The notes: a model not told the origin generated them from the sequence alone. DNA of 64,000 nucleotides from Paralichthys olivaceus (GCF_024713975.1 NC_091109.1:10942501-11006500), one strand, 5' to 3'; positions 29,320-43,824 are shown, counted from the first letter of the stretch. Translations and numbers: made by a program.

Positions 29320-32194
29320 GTCTCCTGGTATATTACAAATTTTGGGGTGAACTCTCCCTTTAACATCTGCTTTCATACAGTTATCAGAGGTTAAACTGCT
29401 ACAACACAGCACATCAGGGTTGGTGTGGTGGAGCATACAGTCTCAAACCTCCCCTCCTCTGACTGACCCTGTGACACCAGGGTGGGTGGAGTGATTTACC
29501 GGTGGGCATCCATGATATCGAACAGAAGGATTTCAACTAATCTGGTCATGTTGATGCATTGATGTAAGCAAGATCTCACCAGTCGTGTAAAACAACTAAG
29601 GAGACAACAGTAAATCATGTTTCCTCACTTTGCAGCTCTCTGGCATTCCCTGCATGTACAATACAACTTTTATGTGACATTAAATCTGCTTATAAATCAC
29701 ATCTTCCCCTGAGTTTATGGGGAAGAGCCTGCTCCACAACAACAAGAGTTCAAGACACCATCAACAGAGGAAGGTGGAACAAGACTGCTGTAGAGATGTT
29801 GCAGTGTCACAAGTACGAACAGATGTAAAGGCATCGTCAGAGGGGGTTGTGTTGAAAGTGACCCGTTGCAGCACGTCTGCCATGGAACTAATAATAAAGC
29901 AATCATGAACTTTGTATGAGATTTTTCAAACACAACATTATAAAGTGCTTCACAGATGTAAAGATGTAAAATATTAAAAATAGTTTCAATGCAATTAAAA
30001 AAGATAAAAACAAATAAACTTATGGATTGAGAAATTAATAAGAGTAGAATAAACAGAAAAATGATAGTCAGGGGCTATTTTGTTGAGTTTTAAAAGAGGA
30101 CACTGAGGCTGGGACGTTTACTCCTCAGCAAACCCTGTGCAAAGCTGTGCCCTGCAGGACGGAGAGCAACAGCTGGTCTTCAGATGAAAGATCGTGAAGT
30201 GTAGAGGTGACACTATAAGATAAGACAAGATCACTCAGTGAGCTACAACATAAACACAGATGCAGGTACAAGTGTGCTTTGTTTACCAGAGCAAGCCTAT
30301 GATTTATTTAGCTTTGATAATCAGGAGTGGAATTGTGTTGCACGTTGGAAACACGTTCAGAAATTCACAAAAGCATTTATTAACTGGACAGTGATATGTG
30401 AAGGCTTCTGACTGGCCGGGTATCCACACTTGAGGTGGTGCAGTGGATGACCGGAGGGAGAGGAGAGTATTCCAACCTTTGACAGCTCACAGGTTTGTGG
30501 TTGTGACTGGATAGAGGGAACTGTGCGTGTGACACCGACTGAACTTTGTGTGTCTTGCCTCATAAATCACACTGACATCAAAGTTTTGCAGATCTGGAAA
30601 AAGACCCACAATTTTCTAAAACCACTCATCTTCCACTCTAAACATTATTATTGTGCCGTATTTACTTTTGTTTCATTATACATGAACATAACCAAACTCT
30701 ATGAACAGGTTAGTATGTCTTCAAATGTTTGTATGTTAAATCTAATGTAGCAGAGATAACACTGGTCTGGGCTTCACTCCTGGCTGCAACACTTCCAATG
30801 TACCACACAAACGAACATGATGCCCTTTTGTAAATAACAGTTTGCTCTCTTAACTCTCACCACTATCTCACTTCTCCTCCCTACATTCCTGATGTGCAGT
30901 GGATATACTGCAGTTTAAGCCCCGGACTCATCTTACAGCAGCAGTTGTGGATCATATAAATGAGCTCGATTCCAGGAGGGAAGCATTAACCTGCTCAGGG
31001 ATGTTCACGATTGAAAATGCTGAAAATAAGCCACCTGGACATCAAACTTTCATCTGACAGATTATTAACTACACTGTGGGGATTTGTGCAAACATTTCTC
31101 GTTTGTATCCATGTTTCAGTGGGTTCAGGTGTTGGTTTTCAATTAATACACACATAGCACAGACAAATAGATGTATCTGAGACTTAGCTGTTACACCAGG
31201 AATGTAAATGTGACGAAAGAGCTCATAAAGTCATCAGCATGTTTAGTTTGCTATTTAGGGCGGTGTGTTCTTTCCTTATTTGTCACTAGGGGGAGCATTG
31301 GTTATATGAAAATTGGGAAACTGAGGGAGCAGGAGTTTCCATGGTGGACTGACCTGACCACAAATCCAGTTTTTCCCTTTCCCCCCCTGCAAATCTTGTA
31401 TTTGAAACACATGTGGACATGACATGAGGCAAATCTAGAGTCAGACACAACACCTTTACAGGTCAAGGTTCAAGGAGCTGTGGAACTATGCATTGCATTA
31501 ACTGTAGCATCCTTGCCCTGATGAAAAAATATGACAAATAGATTCATCTCTGGATTGTAACAGAAAAAGGACAGCATTGAAAGTTGAGCCAGACACTTCT
31601 GCAGGATAATAATCACTAAAGTCCACTTATATATCTCAAATAGAGACACCGTGGTATAGACAGGGGTCTGCAGATGTTGCAGTTGTGTTCATGTTCACTC
31701 ATTTGGACGACATGGACTCATAAAGAATAAGAGCTGCAGGGAGCGAGGGAAGCTCAAAAGAAAGGTTGCAGCTTTTATCAGTGAATTGGGTCATATTGTG
31801 GATCCAGCCTTAGGCTCATGTCGTATCCTGCACTGCAGTTCAATAATTTAGAAATCTGCATAACATGAATATACTTTATAGCTATGAGTATATTGAAAGT
31901 GTACAGGGCACATATACTCATCCAGTCTATCTCCAAAACTCAACATCTGTTTTTGTGTTCCGAGCACTGAATCACCCAGGTAGTCACACAGATACATTAC
32001 ATCCAAGTGTAGTCATACATGCATCATGCTTATTGCAAAAGACCTGCAGTGTGTAACCTGAGCCTGGATCAGGGGTTTTAAACCAAAAATCCCAAACTCA
32101 AGGATGAATAAGATACTGTGATTCCAGAGTTTAATCACAGAGATAGTCACTGTCTTGAGCCAGGGCTTGTTGTCCTGTTATTGTCTATGCAGTG
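29320..32194. other. Intergenic DNA, nothing recognised
   Basis: This runs from the third tRNA-Trp gene to the LINE fragment. Short open frames on both strands show no family features, splice-supported continuation or codon pattern. No mobile element was recognised. Confidence 0.4.
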
Positions 32195-32550
32195 ACCAAT
32201 ACAGTTTAGAATTGGTTTCAAAGTATTACTACTTGTTCACAAGGCCCTTAATGGTGTGGTTCCAGATACATTTCTGACCTGCTCACTGACTATAGCCCTC
32301 AGATCAGCCTGTGTCTCCGTAATGCAACTAGAACCAAAACTAAATAAGGTGCATTGAGTCAACACGGTTGTTTCTTTCTGGAACACACTGTCTGACCTGA
32401 GACCTGCTGCAAGTGTATCGTCTTTTAAAATCAAACATAAAACATTTCTCAGGCTTTTGGTAGAAAGTGGTGTGTGAGCATGAATACCTCAGAGAGAATG
32501 TTTTGTATGCTTTACTACATTTGTGTGAAAAGTGCTGCACAAGTAAAAAC
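32195..32550 (+). mobile_element. L2-like LINE 3' fragment
   Basis: One frame, with minor breaks, reads as the C-terminal end common to L2-type ORF2 proteins. A VHKALNG block near 32235 is followed by the usual SFWNTLSDLRPA and SSFKIKHKTFL blocks near 32370-32450. A 3' UTR end with AAAAGTGCTGCACAAGTAAA-like sequence leads into a (GATA)n microsatellite at 32569-32600, often seen at LINE tails. It is truncated and inactive. Confidence 0.7.
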
Positions 32551-32568
32551 TAACTGATAAAGTGTAAA

Positions 32569-32600
32569 GATGATAGATAGATAGATAAATAGATAAATAA
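32569..32600 (+). repeat. (GATA)n microsatellite
   Basis: Imperfect GATA/AATA units directly after the LINE fragment, probably its terminal repeat. Confidence 0.85.
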
Positions 32601-33059
32601 TGAATTGACACTTCATTGATTAACATTTAGGATAGGATTATTATCATTAGGATTATTGTCTATGGTACCATTGTGCCCCTGGAGCCCCCAACACCCCAGG
32701 GTGTCTGTTGTGCCATGACATAAATGTCACAGATCAGATTTAAATGACCTTAAATGTCTCTGTGGTTCTGTATCTAGATGACCAGCTCATACAATCTTAT
32801 TGCAGTTAAAATGTGGCTTGATAGGGTAAACTGTATTTAATGAAAAATAACCCTCAATCCCCATGACAACAAAGACCTATAGGCACAAAGGATTTAGATT
32901 TATGAAGTGTTTCATTCCTGCTGCTATACTCCTCCACATATATCATACAGGTTACAGAGCAGCGCGTTACGCAACTTTTGTGATGTGAAAGCGACGCAAA
33001 CAGGTTGTAGTCCAGCTCCGTCGTGCACGGTGCTGGACGTGCACTGGAAACATTCCTGG

Positions 33060-33746
<687 letters not shown>

Positions 33747-35322
33747 TAGTTGTAGTGGAGGGAAAAGTACGCGTGAGTGCGCAGAGAACATCCAGAGAGT
33801 GTTGAGCAATGACAGTGAAATGGGAACAAATTAGCCAGGACTGTGTTATGTTTGTGCTGTAACTGCAGATTGTATCATCACAGTAAAAACATCCATGCAA
33901 CCAGATCATTGTTTGAAAACAGGAATTTGGCACAAACACCAAGTCTTAAGGACAATTAGTTATAAGTTCCATTCACTAAACTGTGAATTCCTAGATATTG
34001 TAGACACCTTTTTAATCTGGTGTGTGCATCCATGTCTTCATATCCCAACACACCCAATCAGCTACACCTGAAGATGCCCCTGCCTTTATAAAGATGACCC
34101 TGCCTACTGATGGAGAAACTCTCTCTCTACCCTTGCAACCACACGCCTACACTAGAAAACAGGTTTTGAGTCCATCCAAGTTTTACCTATGAAATGATGG
34201 AACGCATGACTGTGTGAAACCCCTGTGCCGAATGTGAGCAAGCACTGACGAGGACACAGATTCCTTCGCCCTCTGTGGGTTTGACTTACAGCTTAGTAAA
34301 TGACTAATGAATGAATTTAAGTTTGGACGTGTTGCCAAGGTTAGTGAGAGTACTTTCTCGTCCTTCCTACTGGGTGGTAAAACCATCGGAGATGTGTTTA
34401 TGCTGCAGTTTTATTTCCAAAGGTTTGAAATAAGTAAATTAACCCGTGTGTGTATTGCTGCAATTTCAGTGTTTAAACATTGGAACATTTCTTGGTATAT
34501 TTTTCTTTCTAGAGAGAAAGGCCTGCAGCAGTTGACCATACATTTCACGTTCCATGTCGTTCCAAGTTTGGTACTTGTTCCGGTCACACGTACATGCCCA
34601 TGGTTAATACTAAGGCTACGTTCATACTTCTGTGTTTTTGTTTTGGTCTTCAAACAAAAATCTGTGTCCACTCAAGTGTTTCAGACTTTAACTGCACAAC
34701 ATCTGTTAGCAAAAACAACTGGGTAAAAAACAACTGCAATTTATTATCGACCTATTGTGTTCTACACTGGTAGCTGAGGCTAATGCTGGTTGTTTTCTTC
34801 CAGAAGTGGTTCACGTGATAGGAACCTGACGAATCAGCGAAGGGTATACATGACCCGAAGAGACCCAAGCAGCAAGTGGTTGTGTGTGTCTACGTCATCG
34901 TTTCCAAACATCTGTTTGTGCCTGTCCAGACTAAGAGCCCAAATGTTTTCAGACTTAACGTGCTGGGCTGCACAAACAAGGGTCCGTGTGTGCCCTATCT
35001 GTCATGGGTGCAGGATGAGATTTATGTCTTGAGGACCAATAGCGGACTGGCAGATGTGAAAACTATGAATAGGCCTTAAGACTTAGACAGGTGTCAGACA
35101 GATCTGAGTGAGGGTGACATGGAACCAAACAGTATGTGGTTTTGATTTAATGACCCACTTTTTAATCCACACCCCAAAAACTTTTAAATTCCTGGATAAA
35201 CTGAATATTCTCTGTTGCGGTAGTGGATTTCCCCACTGAGTGCAAACAGTGGTAAAGTACTGGAGGTCAACATTAACACTCATTCTTGAAGAGCACTTCC
35301 TCCTTAGATACACACCAGCAAT

Positions 35323-35324
35323 CA

Positions 35325-35358
<34 letters not shown>
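35323..35358. repeat. (CA)n microsatellite
   Basis: A CA tract of about 36 bp with one interruption, in PARD3 intron 1. Confidence 0.95.
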
Positions 35359-36360
35359 TTCTCTCCTCTGTTTACCAGAGCTGAATGGTTTTCCATGGTT
35401 CAGCAGAACAGAGGCGACTGGTCCATTGATCCATGCGGCCGTACTGTAAATGTAGAAGTGTAGGCTTTCCCTCTGGAGAACACTTGGCTCCAGGTCAACA
35501 CTAACTACGGTATCGCAGACCGGCCAGGACCTTTGGACTACTGGAAGACGTAATCACACGCAGGTCGCTGGAGATTTATGCACTCCTGCAGCTGAGAGCG
35601 ACATAGACGTGCATTTAACGCTAATCTAAAAGTGTAAAAGTTGATTTTTTATGGCTGCGTTTACAACGTAATAAAAATCCCATCCAAGCTTCCTAAAAGT
35701 CATTACAGTATTACAACCCATGGCATGCAGACACTTTGTCATACATGTGTTTTAATGCTGAAGTCAGAATTTGTCATTAAGTAATGCAGGTTAATCAGAC
35801 ACAATTATACAAGATAGCAGTCATCTTGAAATGAAAAACAGAGGAGCAAAGGGAAATAGGCGTTTCAGAAGCCTCAGTCTGCAGTGTATCTCTGTTAACT
35901 ACAGATATGACAGACTACTAGTTGTGTTCCAGTTTGTGTTTACAGACATTTTATAAAACAAACCAAGACATGTAGAAGACATGAAATTATACAGACTCAC
36001 AGGTATCTCATTCATCCTTCATCTTTTAATATCCCTAATCTACTCAAATGTTTTAATAAATTAAGGAAAATATCTACAATTACAACACCAATTGCAATTA
36101 TTAAAAATATATATTAATACATACTGTTATAATTTGCGCTAAAATTAAAATACACGACGATCATAAAACCCTGTCAGAGCTGCTGACATGGCTTTGGAAC
36201 AGGTGGAAAAGTGGTTTCATCTGCAGTCGAGTTTGGTTGACTGATGCCAGCTCAGCCCACATAAACCAGACTTCATGGGTTCGTTTGACTTCTGTGCATG
36301 TTCCACCAGCACATTTAATTGTTTGTTATTATAAATCTGGTTTATGTGTGGAGAGTAATT

Positions 36361-36712
36361 TTCTGTCTGAACCTGAGCGAGGCCTGAGAGCAAATTACCC
36401 AAGCCCAAACAGAACCCGACAGGCTTTCTGTTTTTTTTGTGTTCGAACCTGCCAGGAGCCTGATCTTTTCCACGATTCAATTCAATCTATCTGTATAGTG
36501 CCAAATCATAAACACAGATTATCTCAAGACACTTTACACATTTAAGTTGAAACCTTAAAATGAATGTAGAATCCCAACAGTTCCAACAGGCACCTGCAGT
36601 GTGAAAAAATAGCCTCGACAACGTGACTGAACCTGACCCAAACCCGAATTTTATTTTGAAATTTTTGTCAGAACCAGGCCAGAATCGTCAGCTTCTGTTG
36701 GGCTCCGGTAAT
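36361..36712. mobile_element. Dispersed repeat copy A, split by a younger insert
   Basis: 36361-36470 and about 36624-36712 together align, by eye, to the reverse complement of 57919-58088. Shared words include AACCTGACAGGC/AACCCGACAGGC, TTCTGTTTTTTGTGT and TTTTGAAATTTTTGTC-like. The middle (about 36471-36623) is absent from the other copy. No coding potential is seen and the class is unknown; GACCCGAACCCG-type richness recalls fish hAT-related repeats. Confidence 0.5.
36474..36616 (-). mobile_element. LINE-type 3' end inserted in dispersed repeat A
   Basis: The insert starts TTCAATTCAATCTATCTGTA and continues with a TAGTGCCAAATCATAA-type sequence and ACACTTTACAC. I recall this as the reverse complement of a common fish LINE/SINE 3' end. 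Because it interrupts an element that is contiguous at 57.9 kb, it is younger than that element. Confidence 0.5.
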
Positions 36713-37718
36713 CAGATGCTACATGTCACTTGGACTCTTCTCTTAACTGCATTCTGCTTGACTCTAATGTCTTTATCCACCTCTTATCATGCACAACATG
36801 CCCTGCGCTGAAAAAATATATTGTTGCATGCATTCGGCTTGGAATGACAATTCTTCAATGCCTTTTCTTCTTGCACCCGTTGCTCTTATAGTTGTCAGTA
36901 ACATCAGTGATCTATAGATGTAATCTCCCCTGAGCTCCCTGCACCAAGTGGGTTCCCTGATCGTCTCTGGGGACACATGACGGCTTGTCACAGTCTCAGG
37001 GGATCATGCAGGCTGCATCAATCACCCACTCAAGCACCATTAACTTCAGAGTCAATCTGCTCTACAGTATGCACAGTCATGAAGGATTAATGCTAAATAG
37101 CTTTTCAGCCGCCTCATCCTGTTTTCTTCTCTTGACATGTATATTGTATTCAGCCCTTGGCCAGTCAAGTAATAAGTGAGTAACACATTTTAGTCATGCA
37201 AGTAGCAGAAATACAAATATGTTATTTTCTGGACTGTCTTGTTGACAACAACACAAAACGCCACGAGGACGTGACCTGGAGGTTCAGCTCTTCACCCACC
37301 CACATCTTGTCAATATCAGCTACATAAAACAAAAGCACGCGAAAACATACAGTCTCCACATAATCCATAATTTGTGGCTTTTACTCTTTAAATGTCTGCA
37401 TCTCTGGATCCCTTTGTCCTCCACTTTCCCACAGCTACTCCACCTAAAAGTAGGTTAAAGCCTTAAATCGCATAATTGCCCATTTTCCCTCCCAAAATTC
37501 CACAAATGCAGGCTTGCAGAGATGTCTCAGCTCGGGCAAGTTGTTGAAATACACAGATGCAGAATATCTCTATAGTGGAGAACAGTTCATGAAAACAAAG
37601 TCGCATATCTCCATCCATTCTTTTGTTTTGCTGTCCATCAGCAGCACATGATGAGCATGTGTGCTCTGGTTCCTGCATGTCTGAAGACGAGTCCATTACA
37701 TAATGAATTATCTCCCCT

Positions 37719-37783
37719 ACCATTTTATGATGTCATGTGCATGTGTATGGGCTATACACATGCACATGACATCATCAAATGGT
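37719..37783. repeat. Near-perfect 30-bp inverted repeat (hairpin), 5-nt spacer
   Basis: The left arm 37719-37748 and right arm 37754-37783 are complementary at 29 of 30 positions, with GGGCT between. Each arm contains a CRE-like TGATGTCA/TGACATCA and GTGCATGTG. It would form a stable cruciform or RNA hairpin. No TIR-bound element or target duplication was recognised around it. Confidence 0.9.
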
Positions 37784-40477
37784 AAAAGCCCAGCAGTCCA
37801 CTTAACAGTGTCTGTCTCTAAAATGTGGAAATAATGAAACTAACTGTTAGACTAAGATGATGGAACATTTAGATTCCTTTGATTCTGTGGAGTCAAAGGT
37901 ATCGATGAGTACAGGTATTTACAGGAACCATCAGATATTATGCTGTGCACTGTTGTCTAGCTATGAAACTCAGCTTCTACAATATCCTGTGTTTTTTTAA
38001 GGTCGTAGTATCGGTTTAGCCACCACATTACTCCTTCACACTTCTATTTGCAGGCTTTCTTTATGAGCATATGATATGTCAGTTTAGAACTTGATTAAAT
38101 GGGAAAGAACCTTTTCCATGAACTATAATGCTGTTCGTTCATTTTCATGATTTAAAGGAGTTTTATGCTTTTTCCAGTCTTAATGCCAAGTATAGAGTAC
38201 AGACAAGAAATCTTCTCATCTAGGTCCTGTCGAGAAAGCAAATTGCGGTGTCAACAAATGTCGAACTATTTCTATAATGGAATTTGTCTTGACTTTACAT
38301 CTTTAAAGTCCATATTTAATGTTCAGGCTAAGTTTTGGTGTTACCAGTCTTTTATTCTGAGGTGTTTTATTGTGTCAGATCACACATTTTTACTTCCACC
38401 AAATGAATCCATCCATAGCTCACAAGTTTTTTATTTTTCTATTTATCAATGTCAGAAAGTGCAATCACATCCACCCTGATTTGAAATTGCACAACAAAGA
38501 ATTGAAATTGTCAAGTGAATCATTTCCTCTTGGTACCCGGGAAAGAAAATGATACACAGCAAGAGGACACGTGCACAGAGAGAAATGGAAAACCAACAAC
38601 TGCACTAAACTGCATTTCAGCTTCTTGGCCCCACAATGTAAAAGTCACACCCAGCAAACTTCCTGTTTCTGACCCCTATCCTCAGGCTTCTCGTCTCTCC
38701 AGGGCTCCTCGTCAGTTCAGAGAAAATTCGGTATTGAGTAACGTTTTGTTCTGCATGGTGAGAAACAAGGGAAAGCTGCTTCATTCAGCACAGTTGAAGA
38801 GGTCAGGACAGACACTTTTCTGCTGCAGGACAAAGTTGGGCAACTGAGAATGTGCTCGTGTGTTTGTTTAAAACCAGTTCAATTTTGGGGAAAGTGAATC
38901 AGAAAAATGCTTCCAGTTGGCTACATCTGTCCCTGAAGTAGAAACCATGAGGCTCTCTGCCTTTTTATAGAAGGAGCAGGCAGCATTGTAATTTAGAAAG
39001 TTTTTAACTGCATGTTTTGCATCCACGCTATAATGGAATGATCAGTTCAGTTTGCTTTCAAATGTAGTGCTTCAAACACCATTTGTCTCCTCTGGGAATT
39101 GTTAGCCTTCAGTCTTTCCATCCTAATCTATTCTTAGTTGAGGACCTCACATGAGTCTCTGCCAGTGCAGCACTACAGAAACACACTGCAAATGGAGAAA
39201 GCAGGAAGTACCTTTTGGAAGGGTTGTCTGTGTTCATTAGCTCGCTACACTCAGCCGCTCACTGGTTATGTAATGAAGAGGAGCTGTAGGATGATGGGAT
39301 GTTATGTGATTGATGGTAACTGAGCACAAGTAGGTTTATGGTTCAACTTTGGTCAAGCAGCAGTGATTTTTCTGAGAGTTCATTTTCTACCACAGCAGGG
39401 AACAAAGCAGGGGAAGAAGAAGAGAAGTGTGGACTCGGTAACCTCTCATCCTCTTGTTCTTTTTTTTCTTCTGGTTTTTCCCAATAATTAGTTTTCCCTT
39501 CTTGTATCTTGATCTCTCGCCTTACTTCCTCCCCTTCTTCTCCCTTCTTTCTTCTTCCAGCTGGCTTAGCATCATCCTTTCTTTTGCGCTAGCACCTTCC
39601 AGTGGAACTTTTTCCCTGCCAGTCTTAGAGTAAAACATCACACGCCCGCTGCTCAAAAAGGTCACGAGTTGAAGTTTGCCCAAGCATCCAGATAAGATGT
39701 TCATCACCCAGCATGCACTGCACTCTTCCTACTGAAGTGATTTAGTCAATACATAATTCTGACTCTTGAAACAGGACTTCAGGTAGGGTCTGCAATTTAT
39801 AGCTCCAGCAGCAGTAAGAGAACAAGGGGTGCTTGCAGAAAAAAAATTGTGCAGAGCAAAATAGCCTCTAATTTCCCACGGAGGCTGGTCACAGCATGTC
39901 TATAGCAGTATACTATGGGGACAGTAAATAGCAGCCTATTCAGAAGCAGACTAGCAGTTAAATACTAATCTCAAATGCTGCTGAAGAGATCTTAAAGAGC
40001 TGTGTCAGTGTACATATAGTTCAGTCAGTGTAGTTTATTTTGGGTGCTCTTTACAAGCACATATAGAATTGAAATAAAACTGTTGACTACAAGTTTAAGT
40101 GTTGACTTTCTTCTTTCCTTTTTTAAAAGGTGTTTGAAATATATTCACATGAGATGAACAGTCCAGGATTGGTGAGCACCAATATCTTTAACGTACAGAC
40201 CTTTAACATACAGACCGAGGTGTTTTAAGACCAAACATTGGGCTGCTCTTGACTCTGAAAGTCACTTGACCCCACAACCAGTGACGCTGGCTGTACTACT
40301 GGCGCAACAGACCCTCACAAGGGAAGGTGTCTGCAGTCACGCACTTTTGGAAGTCACCTACCCAGACGTTAGCAAAGGATTTGATATATCAACTAAGCTT
40401 CTGCATCTATGCTCATGTTTATCAGTCCTATTTAATTTGGTGGTGTTTGTACAAAAAGGTCTACAGCCTCTGAACAC

Positions 40478-40523
40478 TGTTCACCAAAACTGGATGGTAA
40501 TGTTCACCAAAACTGGATGTTAA
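40478..40523 (+). repeat. 23-bp tandem duplication
   Basis: Two adjacent 23-bp units starting TGTTCACCAAAACTGGATG differ at one base. This is a simple recent slippage or duplication event. Confidence 0.9.
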
Positions 40524-41836
40524 TGCCCTTAAAGTAAGAACGTTAGCCTCATAGGGCTCTGTGTGTAATCCAGTGTACTGGCTTCAGGGCTGTCACACTG
40601 AAAGGTGTACAGAAAGGCACATGGTAGTGGAGGGCACAAGCATGCATACAAAGATTTGTGACTGCCGAGGACAAAGCCACACTGGATGCTCAGTTGAATG
40701 CATTGGGCGTAAGTGTTGCACACAAAGCTTGGAGAATTTCTGGCAGTAGCTGCTACTCTCAGCAATGCAAGCAGGCCACATGCCATAATGGTAAGTGCCA
40801 AGGTCTGAGTGTGCCATGGCCATGCCAAGCCATTGCGTGCCTGGTTTTCCAGCTCCATATATTATATCCTGCATTGGGGCTTTCTGGGTCATGGTCAGTT
40901 CCTCTTGTCATTGGTAATGTGGTTTTAATAGTTGATACAAATTTTTGTGTTTGATTTATGGTTTTTATCCACCACTGTTGGAGTCAAATGAAAGAAATTC
41001 CTTTTGTTGTCAAAATAGTCATGGATTTAGCAGGACCTGAAACAATGTGGGAGGGAGAACATGGTGAATTATTGTGTGTTTTATATGCAAGAGTGTATTT
41101 GTCAGTGTTCTTTGGGTTTTCTCATGCAGAGATATTGTGTCACTGACCATGGGGACCATCTCAAACATGAGCTCTTGATCGCTGTTAGCTTGTGTTTTCC
41201 TCTCCCTAGCCACGGCCTTGTGTTGGTCAAGACCTTGTATTGTTAACCAACTGTTTCAGATAATCCTGGTAATCATTAGCCTGAACCGTTAGAAGCCGAA
41301 TAATGGAACCAAACACTGCACATGATCTTGCACAACTTTGATGTGGTGTGTTTGTTTATTCGGTTACCACTCATAACTTCAGAAATGTCAGACCTCAGAG
41401 ATAATTAAAGAAGCCACCAAAATGTCCTTATGTTTCTGTATTTCCAAAATGGTAAATTATTGTTCTGCCAATATAAACTGACAGTAAATATGACCAAGAG
41501 GTCTTTGTTTAGTCTTTATAGATACAAAACATTTGGATTTTGTTGAGTTTGAGGGGCCCTTTTACTTTTTATTAAGCAAACATTGTGGCAAACTAAAAGA
41601 AAATCCTGATTGGATGTTTGGTTTGGACAGATCCTTGTCACAAATCATCAGATTAATTGATGTATAGAGCTTTTCTCCTTGATCCTTGATTCACCTCAAC
41701 AGCTCTGCCTTCTATCAAGAAGTCATTACGTGGTATTAGCCAACTAGAACTAACTCATCATGGAAGAGAAAAATCATGAGAACAGATGTGTGTTTTCCTT
41801 CGCACCACTCCATATCATGAGAATGTCAGGTTGTAG

Positions 41837-41908
41837 GACCTCGTGGCGCAACGGTAGCGCGTCTGACTCCAGATCAGAAGGTTGCGTGTTCAAATCACGT
41901 CGGGGTCA
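41837..41908 (+). tRNA. trnW: tRNA-Trp (CCA)
   Basis: The 72-nt sequence is identical to the copy at 27427, with anticodon CCA and all stems paired. A TTTT terminator lies at 41912-41915. It faces the copy at 42071 tail to tail across 162 bp. It lies in the sense orientation inside PARD3 intron 1. Confidence 0.97.
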
Positions 41909-42070
41909 AGCTTTTAAGACACAACCATAGCATTTGTGAGCTAAACAAAGCTCTGTGTATTGCTCAAATTAACAACACAGTCAAGGGACATAATGTACAG
42001 GCTGCACTTGATGAATTGTGGGTCAAATATTTCATATTACCTGTACACTAAGGGATAGATCCTAAAATTC

Positions 42071-42142
42071 TGACCCCGACGTGATTTGAACACGCAACCT
42101 TCTGATCTGGAGTCAGACGCGCTACCGTTGCGCCACGAGGTC
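42071..42142 (-). tRNA. trnW: tRNA-Trp (CCA)
   Basis: The 72 nt are identical to the 41837 copy on the opposite strand, with a minus-strand TTTT terminator at 42064-42067. The two form a long inverted repeat with a 162-bp spacer. It is antisense to PARD3. Confidence 0.97.
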
Positions 42143-43824
42143 CTGCTCTGTGTGGGTTTCATGACATCACGGCACACGCTCGCTGGCTGGATCCATTATC
42201 CATTTTCTTATTTGCCAAAAAGCGATCGTGCATCTTACCATCTGGAACACAAAACTTCTAAACTGCAGCCATGACCACTTGATTTTGTGCTTTCCATCTC
42301 TCAGTCATATCCTGCTTGCCCAACCCCACTCCATCCCTACACCATTTAATTCTTACACTCCCAATTGTTATCATAGATTAGTCACCAGATGATAACAGGT
42401 AGGCTTTGGCAAAGGTTAGAATTAAACTCCTATCATTTAACATCTTCTTCTTGGACACACAAACGACCCAGCACCTTTTCAATTGTAGGGTAAGGCGCAA
42501 AAATGGGCTCATGAAAGATTATAATAAAATAAGTTTCAGCTGCTGATGCCAGTTGGAAGACAAAGTAAATTTATAAATATTTATAAATGGAACAACTGAG
42601 CAAGGCATCAAGCTGTTAAATCAAATGTAATTCAGGCAGAAAGTTCCAACACTGTTTGTTAATACTGGCAATATGGAGAAGCTCTTCCCTTCCCAACACA
42701 TTCTTAAAGGCTGTTTTGACAGCTTTCCCTGTCTTCACTTCACATGTCTAAGCCCTCTTTTCTGCTCTTAAACTACACACAGACATTACTTTTACGTTCA
42801 GTAATGGTATAGGCTGCTGTAGCTCCATCATATTTTAGTCAAGTGAAGCTCCCAAGTCTGGCACTGTGAAGAAATATTCCCCAGCTTTTATAGATCCTAG
42901 TTATAGTTATATAGTTATACAGTAATTTCCTAGAGGCAGAGCTGCTCTTATGGCAGAAATAATCACATTGGTTGAGGTAAACTTCAATGGATGCAGCCAA
43001 GGAAGCAGCTTTGCAGATCAGGAAACATTAATGGTTTAACAAAGTATTAATATACAATGAACTTGAGAGGTCAGTTGGGGTGATTGACAACTTTTATCAG
43101 CATTTCTGTTTACAGAAAGAAATAGGTCTAGGCTTTACTTTTGCAAAGAGCTTTAATGTGTCTAAAAAAATGTCTTTTTGACTCTGCATATCAACATTTA
43201 ACCACTGAGATTATTTCCAATCTCAGATCAATGAGCCTGAATAGAGATGTTTGCAAAGCTAAAACTTCAATCCACTCTTGTTTAAGAGTTGTAGGACAAT
43301 GGTTGATGGTTAATATAATATGCTTGCTTGGAATGGACCAAAGTTGACCTCGTCAAACCAGCAGCTCTGATGTGGAAAGCCAAATACATTTGCTTTACTT
43401 ATCCATTGAGTGTCTATTGCTCCTTAAGGCTGCACAATAGGGCTAACTATATTGATCAATACCTTTCCTGCAACTTCCTGAAGCAGTTTGTGTTGTTCCT
43501 CTAGGTTTCCTCATCCCACGTCTTCGTGAGATGACAGCTCGTGCTTCCAGCTGGATCAGGCTCTGAGCAAGTTGTAGCAAAGGCCAACTATGTGGTTCGC
43601 GGTGTTTGAACATGCAAGCCATGCCAGGCCCTCTTGGGTGTGATCCGCTGTTTTGTCAACAGCTTATTTCTGTGGCCATGATTTTAGTTCCACAGCATTG
43701 AGTTTTTGAAGCACAAGCATGGTTTTCTTGTCAAAGTGTATGAAGACCGCTGAATGAAGTCTTTTGGAGGGAACACCTGATGCATTTATTATATAGGGTT
43801 ATTTTGACATCATGTGTATGAGAT

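Noticed and set aside
37719-37783. Hairpin as a microRNA precursor
   Set aside because: A 5-nt loop and continuous 30-bp pairing without the usual lower stem do not fit a Drosha/Dicer precursor.
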